Shown piece by piece: positions 24,916 to 33,541 of a DNA stretch of 45,264 nt. The notes beneath the pieces were generated by a model. The model searched no databases, was not told the origin of the DNA, and worked only from the letters and a program-made list of their open reading frames with translations. The stretch lies in the NCBI GenBank assembly GCA_045654565.1, contig JAZONP010000221.1, positions 1 to 45,264 on the forward strand. Direction: 5' to 3'. Each line of letters starts with the position of its first letter. Position 1 is the first letter of the stretch. Position numbers and translations under genes: made by a program. Origin of the DNA: UBA1189 sp045654565. GTDB lineage: Bacteria > Bacteroidota > Bacteroidia > Bacteroidales > Bacteroidaceae.

Positions 24916-25866
24916 TTACTCCCATGCCAAGGCACTAGCGCCGAGCACAGCTGCGTCTGAATCCTTAAGTTCTGAAATGAGAAGCTTGGTCTTGCCTTTC
25001 CAAATGTTGAGTACGTTAGCTTCCATAGCCTCGTAGGTAGGTTTCATGATGTAATCACCAGCCTTGGTGAGCCCGCCGAAGAGTACGATAGCCTCCGGTG
25101 CGTTGAAGGTTATGAAGTCTGCCAATGCCTCACCGAGTATGGTACCGGTGAAATTGAACACCTCGAGTGCTACCTTGTCGCCCCGAACGGCAGCATCATA
25201 TACATCCTTTGATGTGATAGGACCTTCGAGTTCGCGCAGCACGCTGGGCTCGTCGGTGCAGTCGATGATCTCCTTCACGGTGCGTGCTACACCAGTAGCT
25301 GAGCAGTAGGTCTCCAAGCAGCCGCTACGTCCGCAACCGCACTGACGTCCATTGTGACGGCGTACGATGACATGACCCAACTCACCTGCAAAGCCGTCGT
25401 GGCCATACACGAGTTGTCCGTTTACCACGATACCGCTACCTACCCCCGTACCGAGGGTAATCTCGATGAAGTTCTTCATGCCGCGTGCTGCACCGTAGGT
25501 CATCTCGCCGATGGCAGCCGCATTAGCATCATTGGTTACGGTTACTGGCACTCCGATAGCCTTCTTGAACTCCTCTGCAAGGGGTACGATACCCTTCCAG
25601 GGAAGGTTGGCCGAGTACTCAATGTTACCGGTGTAATAGTTTCCGTTGGGTGCACCGATACCCATGCCCTTGATCTTGCTTGTGCCACCCACAGCCTCGA
25701 TCATGGGAAGGAGCTTCTCGGATACAGCTGTCACATATTCTTCAAATTCTTTGTACGCTTGAGTTTTTACTGAGTCTACACTCAAGATGTTTCCACGAGC
25801 ATCTACGATACCGAATACGGAATTCGTGCCGCCGATATCCATGCCCACTACATAAGGTTTGTCCAT
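24916..25866 (-). CDS. ROK-family sugar kinase (glucokinase type)
   Basis: This 316-aa cytoplasmic kinase phosphorylates a hexose, with glucose the usual substrate in such proteins. The N-terminal ATP site shows GMDIGGTNSVFGIVD. The sugar-binding region shows VTNDANAAAIGEMTYG and ITLGTGVGSGIVVNGQLVYG. The ROK zinc signature follows as CGCGRSGCLETYCS, preceded by GELGHVIVRR. Substrate identity (glucose, N-acetylmannosamine and others) cannot be settled from sequence. A sialidase gene lies in the same window, but 13 kb away. The gene is 32 bp downstream of the small barrel protein gene and is probably co-transcribed with it. Confidence 0.92.
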   Translation of the reverse strand: MDKPYVVGMDIGGTNSVFGIVDARGNILSVDSVKTQAYKEFEEYVTAVSEKLLPMIEAVGGTSKIKGMGIGAPNGNYYTGNIEYSANLPWKGIVPLAEEFKKAIGVPVTVTNDANAAAIGEMTYGAARGMKNFIEITLGTGVGSGIVVNGQLVYGHDGFAGELGHVIVRRHNGRQCGCGRSGCLETYCSATGVARTVKEIIDCTDEPSVLRELEGPITSKDVYDAAVRGDKVALEVFNFTGTILGEALADFITFNAPEAIVLFGGLTKAGDYIMKPTYEAMEANVLNIWKGKTKLLISELKDSDAAVLGASALAWE

Positions 25867-25898
25867 AATGTTATTTTTTAAGTTGGTATATTCTGTTG

Positions 25899-26438
25899 TT
25901 AGAAGAGGTAAGCCAGCGAGAATTGCATGATGCCTGATTTATAGTAAATCTTATCTCTCCATGGCATATTGTAATTGGCCGCTATCTGTACGTGCTTGAA
26001 TAGGGTGAATCCCAAGCCTGCGTTGAGGTCCACTGGAGTGTTCTTGATGTTGTAACCTTCGGCAACCTTTGTTATGTTGAAACCAAATTCGGGACCTACT
26101 GCCAAGAAGCAATTGGCCTTATTCCCCACACCAAAGCTATACTTAATGTTCACTGGTAGTTGAAGGTAGTCTTGCTTAGAAGTTGATGATATATTCTTCT
26201 GGGCATACATGGCGGCAACCTCAACTCCGAGCCCGACAATAGGAATGCGTGCCTCTATCTTGGGACCCACAAAAAAACCGGCATAGTTATCCAGTTTAAG
26301 AGTTTGCCCCTCGGCTTCGAGATTGGGTAGTTCGCCCAAGCTTAATCCACCCTTGACACCCCAGCAGAACTGTGCCTTTGCTGGTGTGGCCAACAATAGA
26401 GCGGCAAATACAATGGCGATGTATGTCAATCTTCTCAT
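25899..26438 (-). CDS. Small outer membrane beta-barrel protein (PorT-like/OMP_b-brl family)
   Basis: The 179-aa protein has a clear signal peptide (RLTYIAIVFAALLLATPAKA) and alternating strands typical of an eight- to ten-stranded barrel (WGVKGGLSLG, GFFVGPKIEARI, LGVEVAAMYAQK, LQLPVNIKYSF, FLAVGPEFGF, VDLNAGLGFTLF). It ends in an aromatic (FSLAYLF). Such proteins are often labelled PorT family, but that label covers many unrelated barrels and does not by itself imply a T9SS role. A -7 box lies upstream. Confidence 0.85.
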   Translation of the reverse strand: MRRLTYIAIVFAALLLATPAKAQFCWGVKGGLSLGELPNLEAEGQTLKLDNYAGFFVGPKIEARIPIVGLGVEVAAMYAQKNISSTSKQDYLQLPVNIKYSFGVGNKANCFLAVGPEFGFNITKVAEGYNIKNTPVDLNAGLGFTLFKHVQIAANYNMPWRDKIYYKSGIMQFSLAYLF

Positions 26439-26487
26439 AATCGTATAGCTTTAGTCTTTTATTTGGTTATAATGAGTCTTATGGGTG

Positions 26488-26495
26488 CAAATATA
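26488..26495 (-). promoter_or_regulatory. Probable -7 box for the small barrel gene
   Basis: On the minus strand the sequence is TATATTTG, matching TAnnTTTG, 50 bp upstream of the ATG. No TTTG is seen at -33, so this is a partial match. Confidence 0.45.
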
Positions 26496-26604
26496 CAAAT
26501 AAGCAAGCGAAATAAAAAAAGTTTACTTTTTATTTTGCAGTGAGAACCAATATATTCACGAATCGTTGTAGATGTACATCATTTTTTAGGACAACGATTA
26601 GTCG

Positions 26605-26642
26605 CAATAAAAAATGAGAGCATGCCGTGATGGCATGCCCTC
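26605..26642 (-). terminator. Rho-independent terminator after the 60-aa peptide gene
   Basis: On the minus strand, GAGGGCATGCC pairs with GGCATGCTCTC across a 5-nt loop, followed by ATTTTTTATT. It lies 30 bp after the peptide stop codon and ends the phosphoesterase - 1540-aa protein - peptide transcript. Confidence 0.85.
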
Positions 26643-26671
26643 AATACATAACGTATAACCTGCGTCAGCGA

Positions 26672-26854
26672 CTATGGCTCAGCCCACAAGTCACCCCATT
26701 TGCCTCGACGACGGCGATTAGTCAGAACCTCAGAACCATCGGCTTCTCCTACCCCAATGCCCGGTTCTGTTCCAGGGCTCGTGGTCATCATATGTGACTG
26801 AACCTCGATAATCAACACCTCAGATTTAGGTTCAATATATATTCTCTTATTCAT
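26672..26854 (-). CDS. 60-aa peptide with NRRR-G-WG-LWA C-terminal motif (paralogue A)
   Basis: I do not recognise a named family. The peptide starts MNKRIYIEPKSEVLIIEVQS, continues MMTTSPGTEPGIGVGEADGS and ends LTNRRRRGKWGDLWAEP. It has no signal peptide, membrane helix or cysteine. The N-terminal pattern (Y-x-x-P-x-x-E-V, then hydrophobics, then M-x-T/A-S) recalls short Bacteroidales proteins often seen in genomes, while the basic plus Trp-rich tail is distinctive. AAGGA stands 8 bp before the ATG. The gene begins 11 bp after the stop codon of the 1540-aa surface protein, so the two are almost certainly co-transcribed, and a terminator follows. A related 50-aa peptide lies at 44116-44268. 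Confidence 0.75.
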   Translation of the reverse strand: MNKRIYIEPKSEVLIIEVQSHMMTTSPGTEPGIGVGEADGSEVLTNRRRRGKWGDLWAEP

Positions 26855-26865
26855 AATGGTCCTTC

Positions 26866-29800
26866 TTACTTGATTATAACCTTTTGGCCATTCATAATAT
26901 ACATCTTACCCATCTCCATGGTGTTCACCTTGCGACCCATAAGATCATAGACGACAATTGTCTGTTGGTCATTGATCGTTGGCTCCATATTTTCAATTGA
27001 AGTAGTACCTCCATTACGGCCGAAACTGAACTTCGGAGCAGCTCCATCAACACTCTCGTAGGTCATATATATTCTGTATGGCCTTACTATGGGTTGTATG
27101 CTCTCGCCTACAAGGTAGAAGGCTACGTCACCATCAATATTTTGGAGCACATAGGTGTTGCTGTTAGCTGTGGTTTGATAGTCTACGTATGTGCCAGTAA
27201 ATAGACCTTCTGTGTAGCTATCATTATCAGCAAGGCCGTATCCTGAGAAATTGTGTGTGCTCTCATAGCCATTTATCAAGTACGGAGTGTTAGCTTTGAT
27301 GCTGGTAGCCTCATTGAGTATTAATGCCTCTCCATCAGTCTCACTGCATGAATATGCCTTCACACCGCTCGGCAATTCGGCTTCAAACGGCAATATCAAG
27401 GTTGCCCAACCCTCCTTAGAGAGGGTGAGGGTGACTTCGGTTTCCGTAGCAAGCTCGAAGGCAAACTCCTCTTTCTCCACGTTAGTATCCGTATAGATAG
27501 AGCCTCCGTCTTGACAGTCAAGGTAGTTGTTGTCTACGGTGTTGAAGATTTTGAGCACGCCATTCTTGCCAGTAGGTACAATCTTGAACTCGCCCTTTTT
27601 CTCTGCATCCATGGTTGCCTGAATCTGCTGGTTCTTCCAACCTGCAGCACTGCCGTTGAGCGAACCATAAGTGAGGTATACAGTACCTTCTGCACGTTCG
27701 ATGCTAATATTATAGAGATTGCCCTCAACTTGTGTGAAGATGAATGCTTGGGGCAAGTGGGCCTTCACCGCATTGTTGGCATTGATGCCATAACCAGTGG
27801 GGTTGTTGTCACCAGTAGCTCCTGATGTTACAAGCAAAGCATTACCATTCTTGCCATGGCCTTCTGTTGCTACCTTGATATAGAAGCGCTGTCCTTCAGC
27901 AGGGGCATTCAGTACAATAGCATTGTTGAGCGACTCTATAACGGCTGCTACGCCCTCACCATCCACTTCGGCAACATCGTATGCAGTTTGTGCTTGTGTC
28001 TTGGTTGTGTTGAAGCTTTCCTTGGCGCTTTCAGATTTCTGGAAGGGTTCATTACCCCAATCGTCACCACCACCAAGTTCATTGGCATTATCAATGGCAG
28101 CCTTCAATTCAGTGTATTCGCCGATTGATATAGTTGCCGCTTCAAGAGCTTCAACGAGGTCGTTGGCAGCGGCTTCAAATCCATCGTAGCTGTCTGTTAC
28201 GTCCTTAGCTACGGCAGCGGCCTGCGCTTTCTCGATAGCAGTAGCCCAACGGTCTTTGTTCATATGGTTAAGTGAGCCATTCTGTGCATCGTTATAGTCG
28301 GCCTCGAAGCGCTCGAGTGCTGCTACGAGCGGAGCCTTAGCCTCATTATACTTGGGCACCCATGCGTTGGCGTTGGCAACAGCAGCATTCAATGCTTCAA
28401 TCTTTGCTTTTAACTCGGCACCTGTGGTAACTGGCATGTCAATAGCTGTTTGCAAGGCTATGGCTTCATCTTTACCCATAGGTTTAACGCCTACCAATGC
28501 TTGGGCCGCTGCCATAGGAGCAACAAGACCTTCTTTATTTGTCTCCAAATAGGCAGACTCATCCATATGTAAAGTGTAGTCTCCAAATGACACCCACTGA
28601 TGGATAGCGTTGGTTTCAGCGTGTACGGCAACTTTTACTGTTGACTCAGTCGCGAGTGCAAACTTTACATAACGCCACTGCCAACCGAACCCATTTCCAT
28701 TATTGGCAAATCCTTCAGGGTCATTAGCATCGAAGCTGGTTGCACCTGCCTTGTTGATACCTTTAGCGTTGTTGCTTGAAGGGAAGTCGTTTACTGAACC
28801 TAATATGGTTGCTCCCATTGTTACTGTAAGTTCCAATGTGGCTTCAGCACTCTTACGACCAGCAACCTTAAATACGTATTCACCTGCAGGGAGTGTTACG
28901 CTTTGGTCGAAGTCGATGGACCATGCACTTGCTCCCCAACCCCAATTATCACCGTCTTGTTGGTTTTTATAATTGCTGGTTGTTCCACTCCAGTGCTCAT
29001 TGTTGAAAGTCCCTGCTGCGGTGTTTGTACCTTTAGAGTTCCAACCTTCAGCTTTGAGGAGTTCTACATCGTAGGGGAAGTTCTCCTTTACATAATTATA
29101 AGTAGCCACTTCCAATGCCTGGAACACGGTTTCAGCATTGCCTTCAATAGTGCTGTTGTCATACTGTTCCTGATAAGTATCAGCGAGCGTTACACCGATA
29201 GCCTTTGCTTTAGCAATATACGCAGGAACCTTGCTATAGGTGTCAATAGAGGCCATTGCAGCATCGTATGCGCTCTGTAGTGTAGAAAGCATTTCGTTCA
29301 ACTCGTCAGCAATAGTCACGGTTGCGTCTGCGGCATTGAGGGCGTTAGTCAATGTTGTCTTTGCTGTATTGCCCATCTTTGTTTCTTTGATAGCATTTGC
29401 CTTTATAATCAGAGCAGAGAGCGAGTTTTGCAACTCTGATACGTCTACACCTTTATATGCCAATCTGAAGTTGTCGAAGAGGGTCCAGTCGCTACCTTGA
29501 GTGCTTTCTTTCTTCAAACCAAAGGTCAAGGTGCCATCGGTAACGAGGGTAGATACGGTGTTGCTGTAGCAACCTGTGGGGAAGTAGCTGTTGCCATCTG
29601 CAGGGCTATTGGGAACACGTACGCCTCCTGTAGTAGTGGCTCCGACACCTCCAGCCTTGTTGGCACCCTCCATAATAGATTTCAGGGCAACCTCATTGGC
29701 GTTGGCGTAGAACTTAACTTTCAAGTCTTCGGTACCGCCATTGTGTGCTGCTTCTGCCTCGTTGTATCCACCATAGCGGTAGAAGCCATCCACAGACACC

Positions 29801-31488
29801 TCCCATGTGCCATTGCCAAGACCTGTCAGTTTGTTGGCAAGGGCGAAGGTGAAATTGCCATTGTAGCACTCCATATTTCCTGCGCTCATTCTTCCTGCAC
29901 CGCCAGTCGCTGTCCAACCATCGATATTGCTGTCAAAGTTGGGGTTGGTTAGCAAGAAAGTCATATCAAAGGCATAAGGATATACAGGCACGGCATTTTG
30001 TGCGTAATTACGACGGGCGTTCTCCAAGTTGTTGTAGGCTGTGTTTATAACATCTACGCTTGTCGCAGCATTACCAGTTGTTGTGGCGGTGTTGATAGCA
30101 TTTTTGAAAGTTGTTAGAACTTCAGCAGTGTTTGCATTCGAGTTCTTACTATCAGTATACTCAGTGCATAAACTTATGAGTGATGTCAAATTTGCATATG
30201 CAGTTACGATGTTTGGGTGTGCATTTACAACGGACTCAATGTCTGTATTCGCTGTCGTCAAATCCTTTTTACTAGTCGGAACTGTCTCATAAGTAGATAT
30301 CAGATTGCTTATCTTCTGAGCGAATGCAGTGGGGACATCGTTTGTGCTTAGGGCTTCCAACTTAGCATAGTTTGCATTGAATGCATCCTGCAAGAGAGAA
30401 ACGTCTGCTCCCTTGTAAGTCAAGCGGAAGTTATCTGCTTTGTACCACCAATGTCCATTAACTAGATATTCACCAGCATCATTACCACCGACAACTCCAA
30501 TTTTTGCTTGTCCATTCAATACCTTAAATTCATAAGATACATCATGGAACGTCTTATTATCGGTAGTAATTGTATAAACTTCGCTATGCCCATCATTAGC
30601 TAACAAGAACAATTTTGCATTTTGATCCGAAGCCAAAAGGACTTTTAACTCATATATACCATTAGGGATATTAGCTACAGTTTGTGTCAGAGGAGTACCT
30701 TGCCACCAAGTGTTATAGAGGTAATTACCATCTACACCACTCGTGGCATATGTCCCGTTTGAATTGGGCTTTACACCTGTATCACTTGAGTATCCTCCAA
30801 CTGTCCATCCGTCCAAATTCCCATTTTCGAAAGAGTTGTTGACAATATACGAGGTTAGGTCTGCAGGTTTCTCAGCAGAGATGTCATCAATGTTTCTATG
30901 AGTCAACTTCAAATGGCTTACGTAAAGAACAGGAGTGTTTCCAGAAGGAAGATTATTTGAACCTGTTCCATATCCCAACGAAACAGTTGCTTTGGTTGCT
31001 TCCGTGATTACAAAGGTTATAGAGTGTGATGTCCAACTTGATTTGCCTTTCATCCATTCTACAGAAGTATCCGTAAAGGTTTTATCACCCACCTTCACAT
31101 AAAATAGGTTGTTATAGTTAACCGCAGATGTGCTGCCATTAACATTCTCTACATCATAGCTTAGTGTATATACACCAGAGGGAAGGGCCTGCGAGGTTAC
31201 TTGATTATAGGATGAATAGTTTCCGTTCCAACGGCATTGAAATCCGAAAAAGTATTCAGAACTCAGGTGAGTGGCGTCTGTTGATGATGCTGCATAATCT
31301 GCTAATTTTCCTCCAATCTTTCCAGAGCCTATATCTCTAAAACTACCAGAAATATATTGTGTCCATCCACTTGTGGATGAAAAATTTGCATTCGTCAGAT
31401 ACGTATTTGTTACGTCCGTCTGTGCCGAGAGCGTCTGCACACCCAGCACTGCAATAAGTATTGCGAAAAGTTTATTTAGTTTTTTCAT
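26866..31488 (-). CDS. 1540-aa secreted modular binding protein with C-terminal sorting-like tail
   Basis: The signal peptide is KLFAILIAVLGVQTLSAQ. At least four beta-sandwich carbohydrate-binding-like modules follow, each opening with an N-(A/S/P)-(N)-F-(S/E/D)...GWT pattern (near residues 32, 215 and 505) or a variant near 815 (AEGWNSKGTN), and several closing with DNFRL(T/A)YKG. Helical FIVAR-like segments lie between them (near 370-490, 680-790, 970-1170). A C-terminal ricin-like region (about 1190-1330, GQRFYIKVATEGHG, YLDCQDGG) precedes the terminal VYDLMGRKVNTMEMGKMYIM and NGQKVIIK. I see no catalytic domain. It is likely exported, possibly by T9SS, and binds host or plant glycans. 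The start is 12 bp from the phosphoesterase stop codon. Confidence 0.85.
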   Translation of the reverse strand: MKKLNKLFAILIAVLGVQTLSAQTDVTNTYLTNANFSSTSGWTQYISGSFRDIGSGKIGGKLADYAASSTDATHLSSEYFFGFQCRWNGNYSSYNQVTSQALPSGVYTLSYDVENVNGSTSAVNYNNLFYVKVGDKTFTDTSVEWMKGKSSWTSHSITFVITEATKATVSLGYGTGSNNLPSGNTPVLYVSHLKLTHRNIDDISAEKPADLTSYIVNNSFENGNLDGWTVGGYSSDTGVKPNSNGTYATSGVDGNYLYNTWWQGTPLTQTVANIPNGIYELKVLLASDQNAKLFLLANDGHSEVYTITTDNKTFHDVSYEFKVLNGQAKIGVVGGNDAGEYLVNGHWWYKADNFRLTYKGADVSLLQDAFNANYAKLEALSTNDVPTAFAQKISNLISTYETVPTSKKDLTTANTDIESVVNAHPNIVTAYANLTSLISLCTEYTDSKNSNANTAEVLTTFKNAINTATTTGNAATSVDVINTAYNNLENARRNYAQNAVPVYPYAFDMTFLLTNPNFDSNIDGWTATGGAGRMSAGNMECYNGNFTFALANKLTGLGNGTWEVSVDGFYRYGGYNEAEAAHNGGTEDLKVKFYANANEVALKSIMEGANKAGGVGATTTGGVRVPNSPADGNSYFPTGCYSNTVSTLVTDGTLTFGLKKESTQGSDWTLFDNFRLAYKGVDVSELQNSLSALIIKANAIKETKMGNTAKTTLTNALNAADATVTIADELNEMLSTLQSAYDAAMASIDTYSKVPAYIAKAKAIGVTLADTYQEQYDNSTIEGNAETVFQALEVATYNYVKENFPYDVELLKAEGWNSKGTNTAAGTFNNEHWSGTTSNYKNQQDGDNWGWGASAWSIDFDQSVTLPAGEYVFKVAGRKSAEATLELTVTMGATILGSVNDFPSSNNAKGINKAGATSFDANDPEGFANNGNGFGWQWRYVKFALATESTVKVAVHAETNAIHQWVSFGDYTLHMDESAYLETNKEGLVAPMAAAQALVGVKPMGKDEAIALQTAIDMPVTTGAELKAKIEALNAAVANANAWVPKYNEAKAPLVAALERFEADYNDAQNGSLNHMNKDRWATAIEKAQAAAVAKDVTDSYDGFEAAANDLVEALEAATISIGEYTELKAAIDNANELGGGDDWGNEPFQKSESAKESFNTTKTQAQTAYDVAEVDGEGVAAVIESLNNAIVLNAPAEGQRFYIKVATEGHGKNGNALLVTSGATGDNNPTGYGINANNAVKAHLPQAFIFTQVEGNLYNISIERAEGTVYLTYGSLNGSAAGWKNQQIQATMDAEKKGEFKIVPTGKNGVLKIFNTVDNNYLDCQDGGSIYTDTNVEKEEFAFELATETEVTLTLSKEGWATLILPFEAELPSGVKAYSCSETDGEALILNEATSIKANTPYLINGYESTHNFSGYGLADNDSYTEGLFTGTYVDYQTTANSNTYVLQNIDGDVAFYLVGESIQPIVRPYRIYMTYESVDGAAPKFSFGRNGGTTSIENMEPTINDQQTIVVYDLMGRKVNTMEMGKMYIMNGQKVIIK

Positions 31489-31500
31489 GATTGTCGAGAA

Positions 31501-32868
31501 TTAGAAGGTTACACGTAGAACTTCGATAGCACCTTCGCCCTCTTTGCAGAGAACTACGAACGCTTCGTGGTTCACAAAGTTTTGGATGGTGTGATCTCTG
31601 AATACCTTGCCGTTGGTGGCTGTCACGTCTGCACCATCGTTTTTGTGTGAGTGGCCAGAGAAGTGGCGAGGGTTCTTGGTCTTCACGATGATGTCGGCCA
31701 ACGCCTTCTTCTTCTTCTCGGCAAGAGCCTTACCCTCTTCTGAGGTATAGGTTACGGGAGTTCCGCCATTGTAGAACTCTGAACTTGCAGCATCTACAGG
31801 CCATAGACATACGGGGTCGCGGTCTGCAGCGGCATTGTTCTGGTCGAGCCACCAACGAGCAGCGGCATCATTGTAGTTGTTGGCTTCTGAGTAGAAGGGA
31901 TAGTGTGAAACCCATACAGAAGCTTCGTCTGCGTGAGCCTCCACATAGCTGTTCAGAGCATTGATGGTACCGTCGGCAGCGTAGGTTGTAGTACTCTTAC
32001 TGAGAAGACCTCCTTCATCATATGGTTTCTGGAACCAATAGTTGTTTGCACAATAGAAGCGAACGCCCTTGTACTTGAAGGTAAAGTGACCAACCTGCAC
32101 ATCTGCATCACAATTGGGGTCAGTGATGGTCTCTACGGTGAATCCACCAAAGCCTGCTGCTTTACCATACTGAGCTTTTACAAGGTTGAGAGCTGTTTCG
32201 TTATTGGCGCATCCTGAATAGCTGAGTCCGTAGTCATTTGTGCTGTCCCAATAGATGTCGGGCACGAGGTCGTGGTTACCAGTAATAGTGATGAAAGGAA
32301 TCTTGGCATCGTTGAATCCCTTCATGGCATTAGTGAAGTTTGTTCCAGATTCTTCATTATCCTTATCCATATCACCCAAGCAGATGACAAGGTCGGTAGT
32401 GGGGACATAGCCCTTGGGCGCGTTGGCGAAGGTTACTTGAGGACCTCCCTCCTTGTTCATGTTGATAATTCTTGTTGCCATTGTCTGCATATCGGCAACA
32501 GAGATGCCTGAAGACTCAGCCACGTGGGGGTCACCGAACATCACTACAGTGAAGTACTGTCCAGCCATGAAGCGGAATGAGTAGGCCTTACCGTCGTAGA
32601 CGAAGGTCTCGATCTCTCCTTCGGTGATGAAGGTTTTGGTGGGATCAGGAGTGATGGCACTGGGCTGCACGGTTAGGCCGCCAACTTTGACACCAGTGAT
32701 AAAGCCGCCATTGAGGTCTGTTGTAGCAGGCAGCTGTACGAGTGTGCTGCCATCGGGTAGTGTTGACTCCGTTGCTGTAGTGGAGTAGGTGAATGTCATC
32801 TGCGCCCATGCATTGGTCGTGAATAGAGCGACTGCTATGAGTGCGAGGAAATGTTTGGCTTGTTTCAT
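31501..32868 (-). CDS. Secreted calcineurin-like phosphoesterase
   Basis: This is a 455-aa metallophosphoesterase with signal peptide LALIAVALFTTNAWA. The fold's metal motifs are in order: GDPH (D113, H115), LGDMD (D166), ITGNHD (197-200), SHYPF and SGHSHKND near the C-terminus. The first 100 residues form a beta-rich N-terminal domain. It is probably periplasmic or surface-exposed and could hydrolyse phosphate monoesters, nucleotides or phospholipids. It heads the three-gene group with the 1540-aa protein and the short peptide. It lacks the sorting-like tail. TACCTTTA, close to the -7 box, lies about 50 bp upstream. Confidence 0.88.
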   Translation of the reverse strand: MKQAKHFLALIAVALFTTNAWAQMTFTYSTTATESTLPDGSTLVQLPATTDLNGGFITGVKVGGLTVQPSAITPDPTKTFITEGEIETFVYDGKAYSFRFMAGQYFTVVMFGDPHVAESSGISVADMQTMATRIINMNKEGGPQVTFANAPKGYVPTTDLVICLGDMDKDNEESGTNFTNAMKGFNDAKIPFITITGNHDLVPDIYWDSTNDYGLSYSGCANNETALNLVKAQYGKAAGFGGFTVETITDPNCDADVQVGHFTFKYKGVRFYCANNYWFQKPYDEGGLLSKSTTTYAADGTINALNSYVEAHADEASVWVSHYPFYSEANNYNDAAARWWLDQNNAAADRDPVCLWPVDAASSEFYNGGTPVTYTSEEGKALAEKKKKALADIIVKTKNPRHFSGHSHKNDGADVTATNGKVFRDHTIQNFVNHEAFVVLCKEGEGAIEVLRVTF

Positions 32869-33012
32869 AGTATTTGTGTGTTAAAGTATTATTTGTGTAT
32901 TAACATGTAAAGGTAATATTTATTTTTTAGAATAAGCGTGTTTGCAACGTTTATTTTGCAAGAAATGGGTGTTTGTGATGGGAAAATATATGTTTCGGCG
33001 TTAACGATAAAG

Positions 33013-33097
33013 CCTCGCGAGGTAGGCTGCGCGAGGTACGGAGGCAGGCTGCGCGAGGTACGGAGGCAAGCTACGCGAGGTACGGAGGCAGGTGCGA
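33013..33097. repeat. Tandem repeat array 1 (22-bp period)
   Basis: The unit GCGAGGTACGGAGGCAGGCT plus GC occurs at 33031-33052, at 33053-33074 (two substitutions) and at 33075-33090 (partial). A shortened copy at 33013-33030 precedes them. The array is GC-rich compared with its surroundings. No open frame with family features covers it. Confidence 0.85.
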
Positions 33098-33118
33098 CGA
33101 CGGGGTGTCTACAGTTCA

Positions 33119-33184
33119 AGTATGAGGGGTCAACATGTCCAGTATGAGGGGTCAACAAATCCAGGAGGAAGAGTCAACAATTTT
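33119..33184. repeat. Tandem repeat array 2 (22-bp period, different unit)
   Basis: Units are 33119-33140, 33141-33162 and 33163-33184. The first two share AGTATGAGGGGTCAACA and differ only near the end, and the third keeps AGTCAACA. The unit is unrelated to array 1 but has the same 22-bp period. Confidence 0.8.
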
Positions 33185-33197
33185 CGTACGAAAGTGA

Positions 33198-33354
33198 TTA
33201 CGATTACGCTTACGCTTACAGAAATATGCACGCTCAGTAATGGGCGAACGGGGCGACAAGAAATTTTATTATATATATATATAATAATTTTTTATGAACA
33301 TTGGAGAGACTGAGGAGGGTGTGTGCAAAAGTGTAAGCGTAAGCGTAATCGTAA
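33198..33354. repeat. 23-bp inverted repeat of TAAGCG-like hexamers with AT-rich centre
   Basis: The arms at 33198-33220 and 33332-33354 are exact reverse complements. They consist of repeated TAAGCG/CGCTTA hexamers with one TAATCG variant, and the hexamer run continues to 33362 on the right. The enclosed 111 bp include a perfect 22-nt AT palindrome at 33266-33287. No gene covers the element. The whole gap 32869-33541 otherwise holds only the promoter side of the phosphoesterase operon and the polA terminator. Confidence 0.85.
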
Positions 33355-33479
33355 GCGTAAGCGGTGTGTCTCGTGAAGTAATCGGTACTCGCTGAGAAAT
33401 ATTCAGGAGATAATATTGCAGTTTACCCAGAGGTCTGGACTGAGAGGGCAGTAAGAGTAAGGGGCATCCTTACTAAGGA

Positions 33480-33513
33480 AAAGTGGTGAAGAGTGTTTTG
33501 ACTCTTCACCACT
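33480..33513 (-). terminator. Terminator after polA
   Basis: A perfect 13-bp stem (33482-33494 with 33501-33513) closes a 6-nt loop. The minus-strand flank reads TTTCCTTAG, a weak T-tract. It lies about 30 bp after the polA stop codon. Confidence 0.8.
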
Positions 33514-33541
33514 CGCTTTATATAGGCAATGATATAGCTAT

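Noticed and set aside
25899..26438. Small barrel protein as the T9SS component PorT
   Set aside because: The barrel fits the broad PorT-like/OMP_b-brl grouping, but nothing specific to true PorT is visible and the locus has no other T9SS structural gene. It is listed as a generic barrel protein.
33013..33184. Possible CRISPR array
   Set aside because: The 22-bp units are directly contiguous with no spacers between them, there are only about three units in each array, and no cas gene is in the window.
33092..33313. 73-aa plus-strand open frame in the repeat-rich spacer
   Set aside because: It is translated from the tandem repeats and the inverted-repeat arm, with no family features and no ribosome-binding site.
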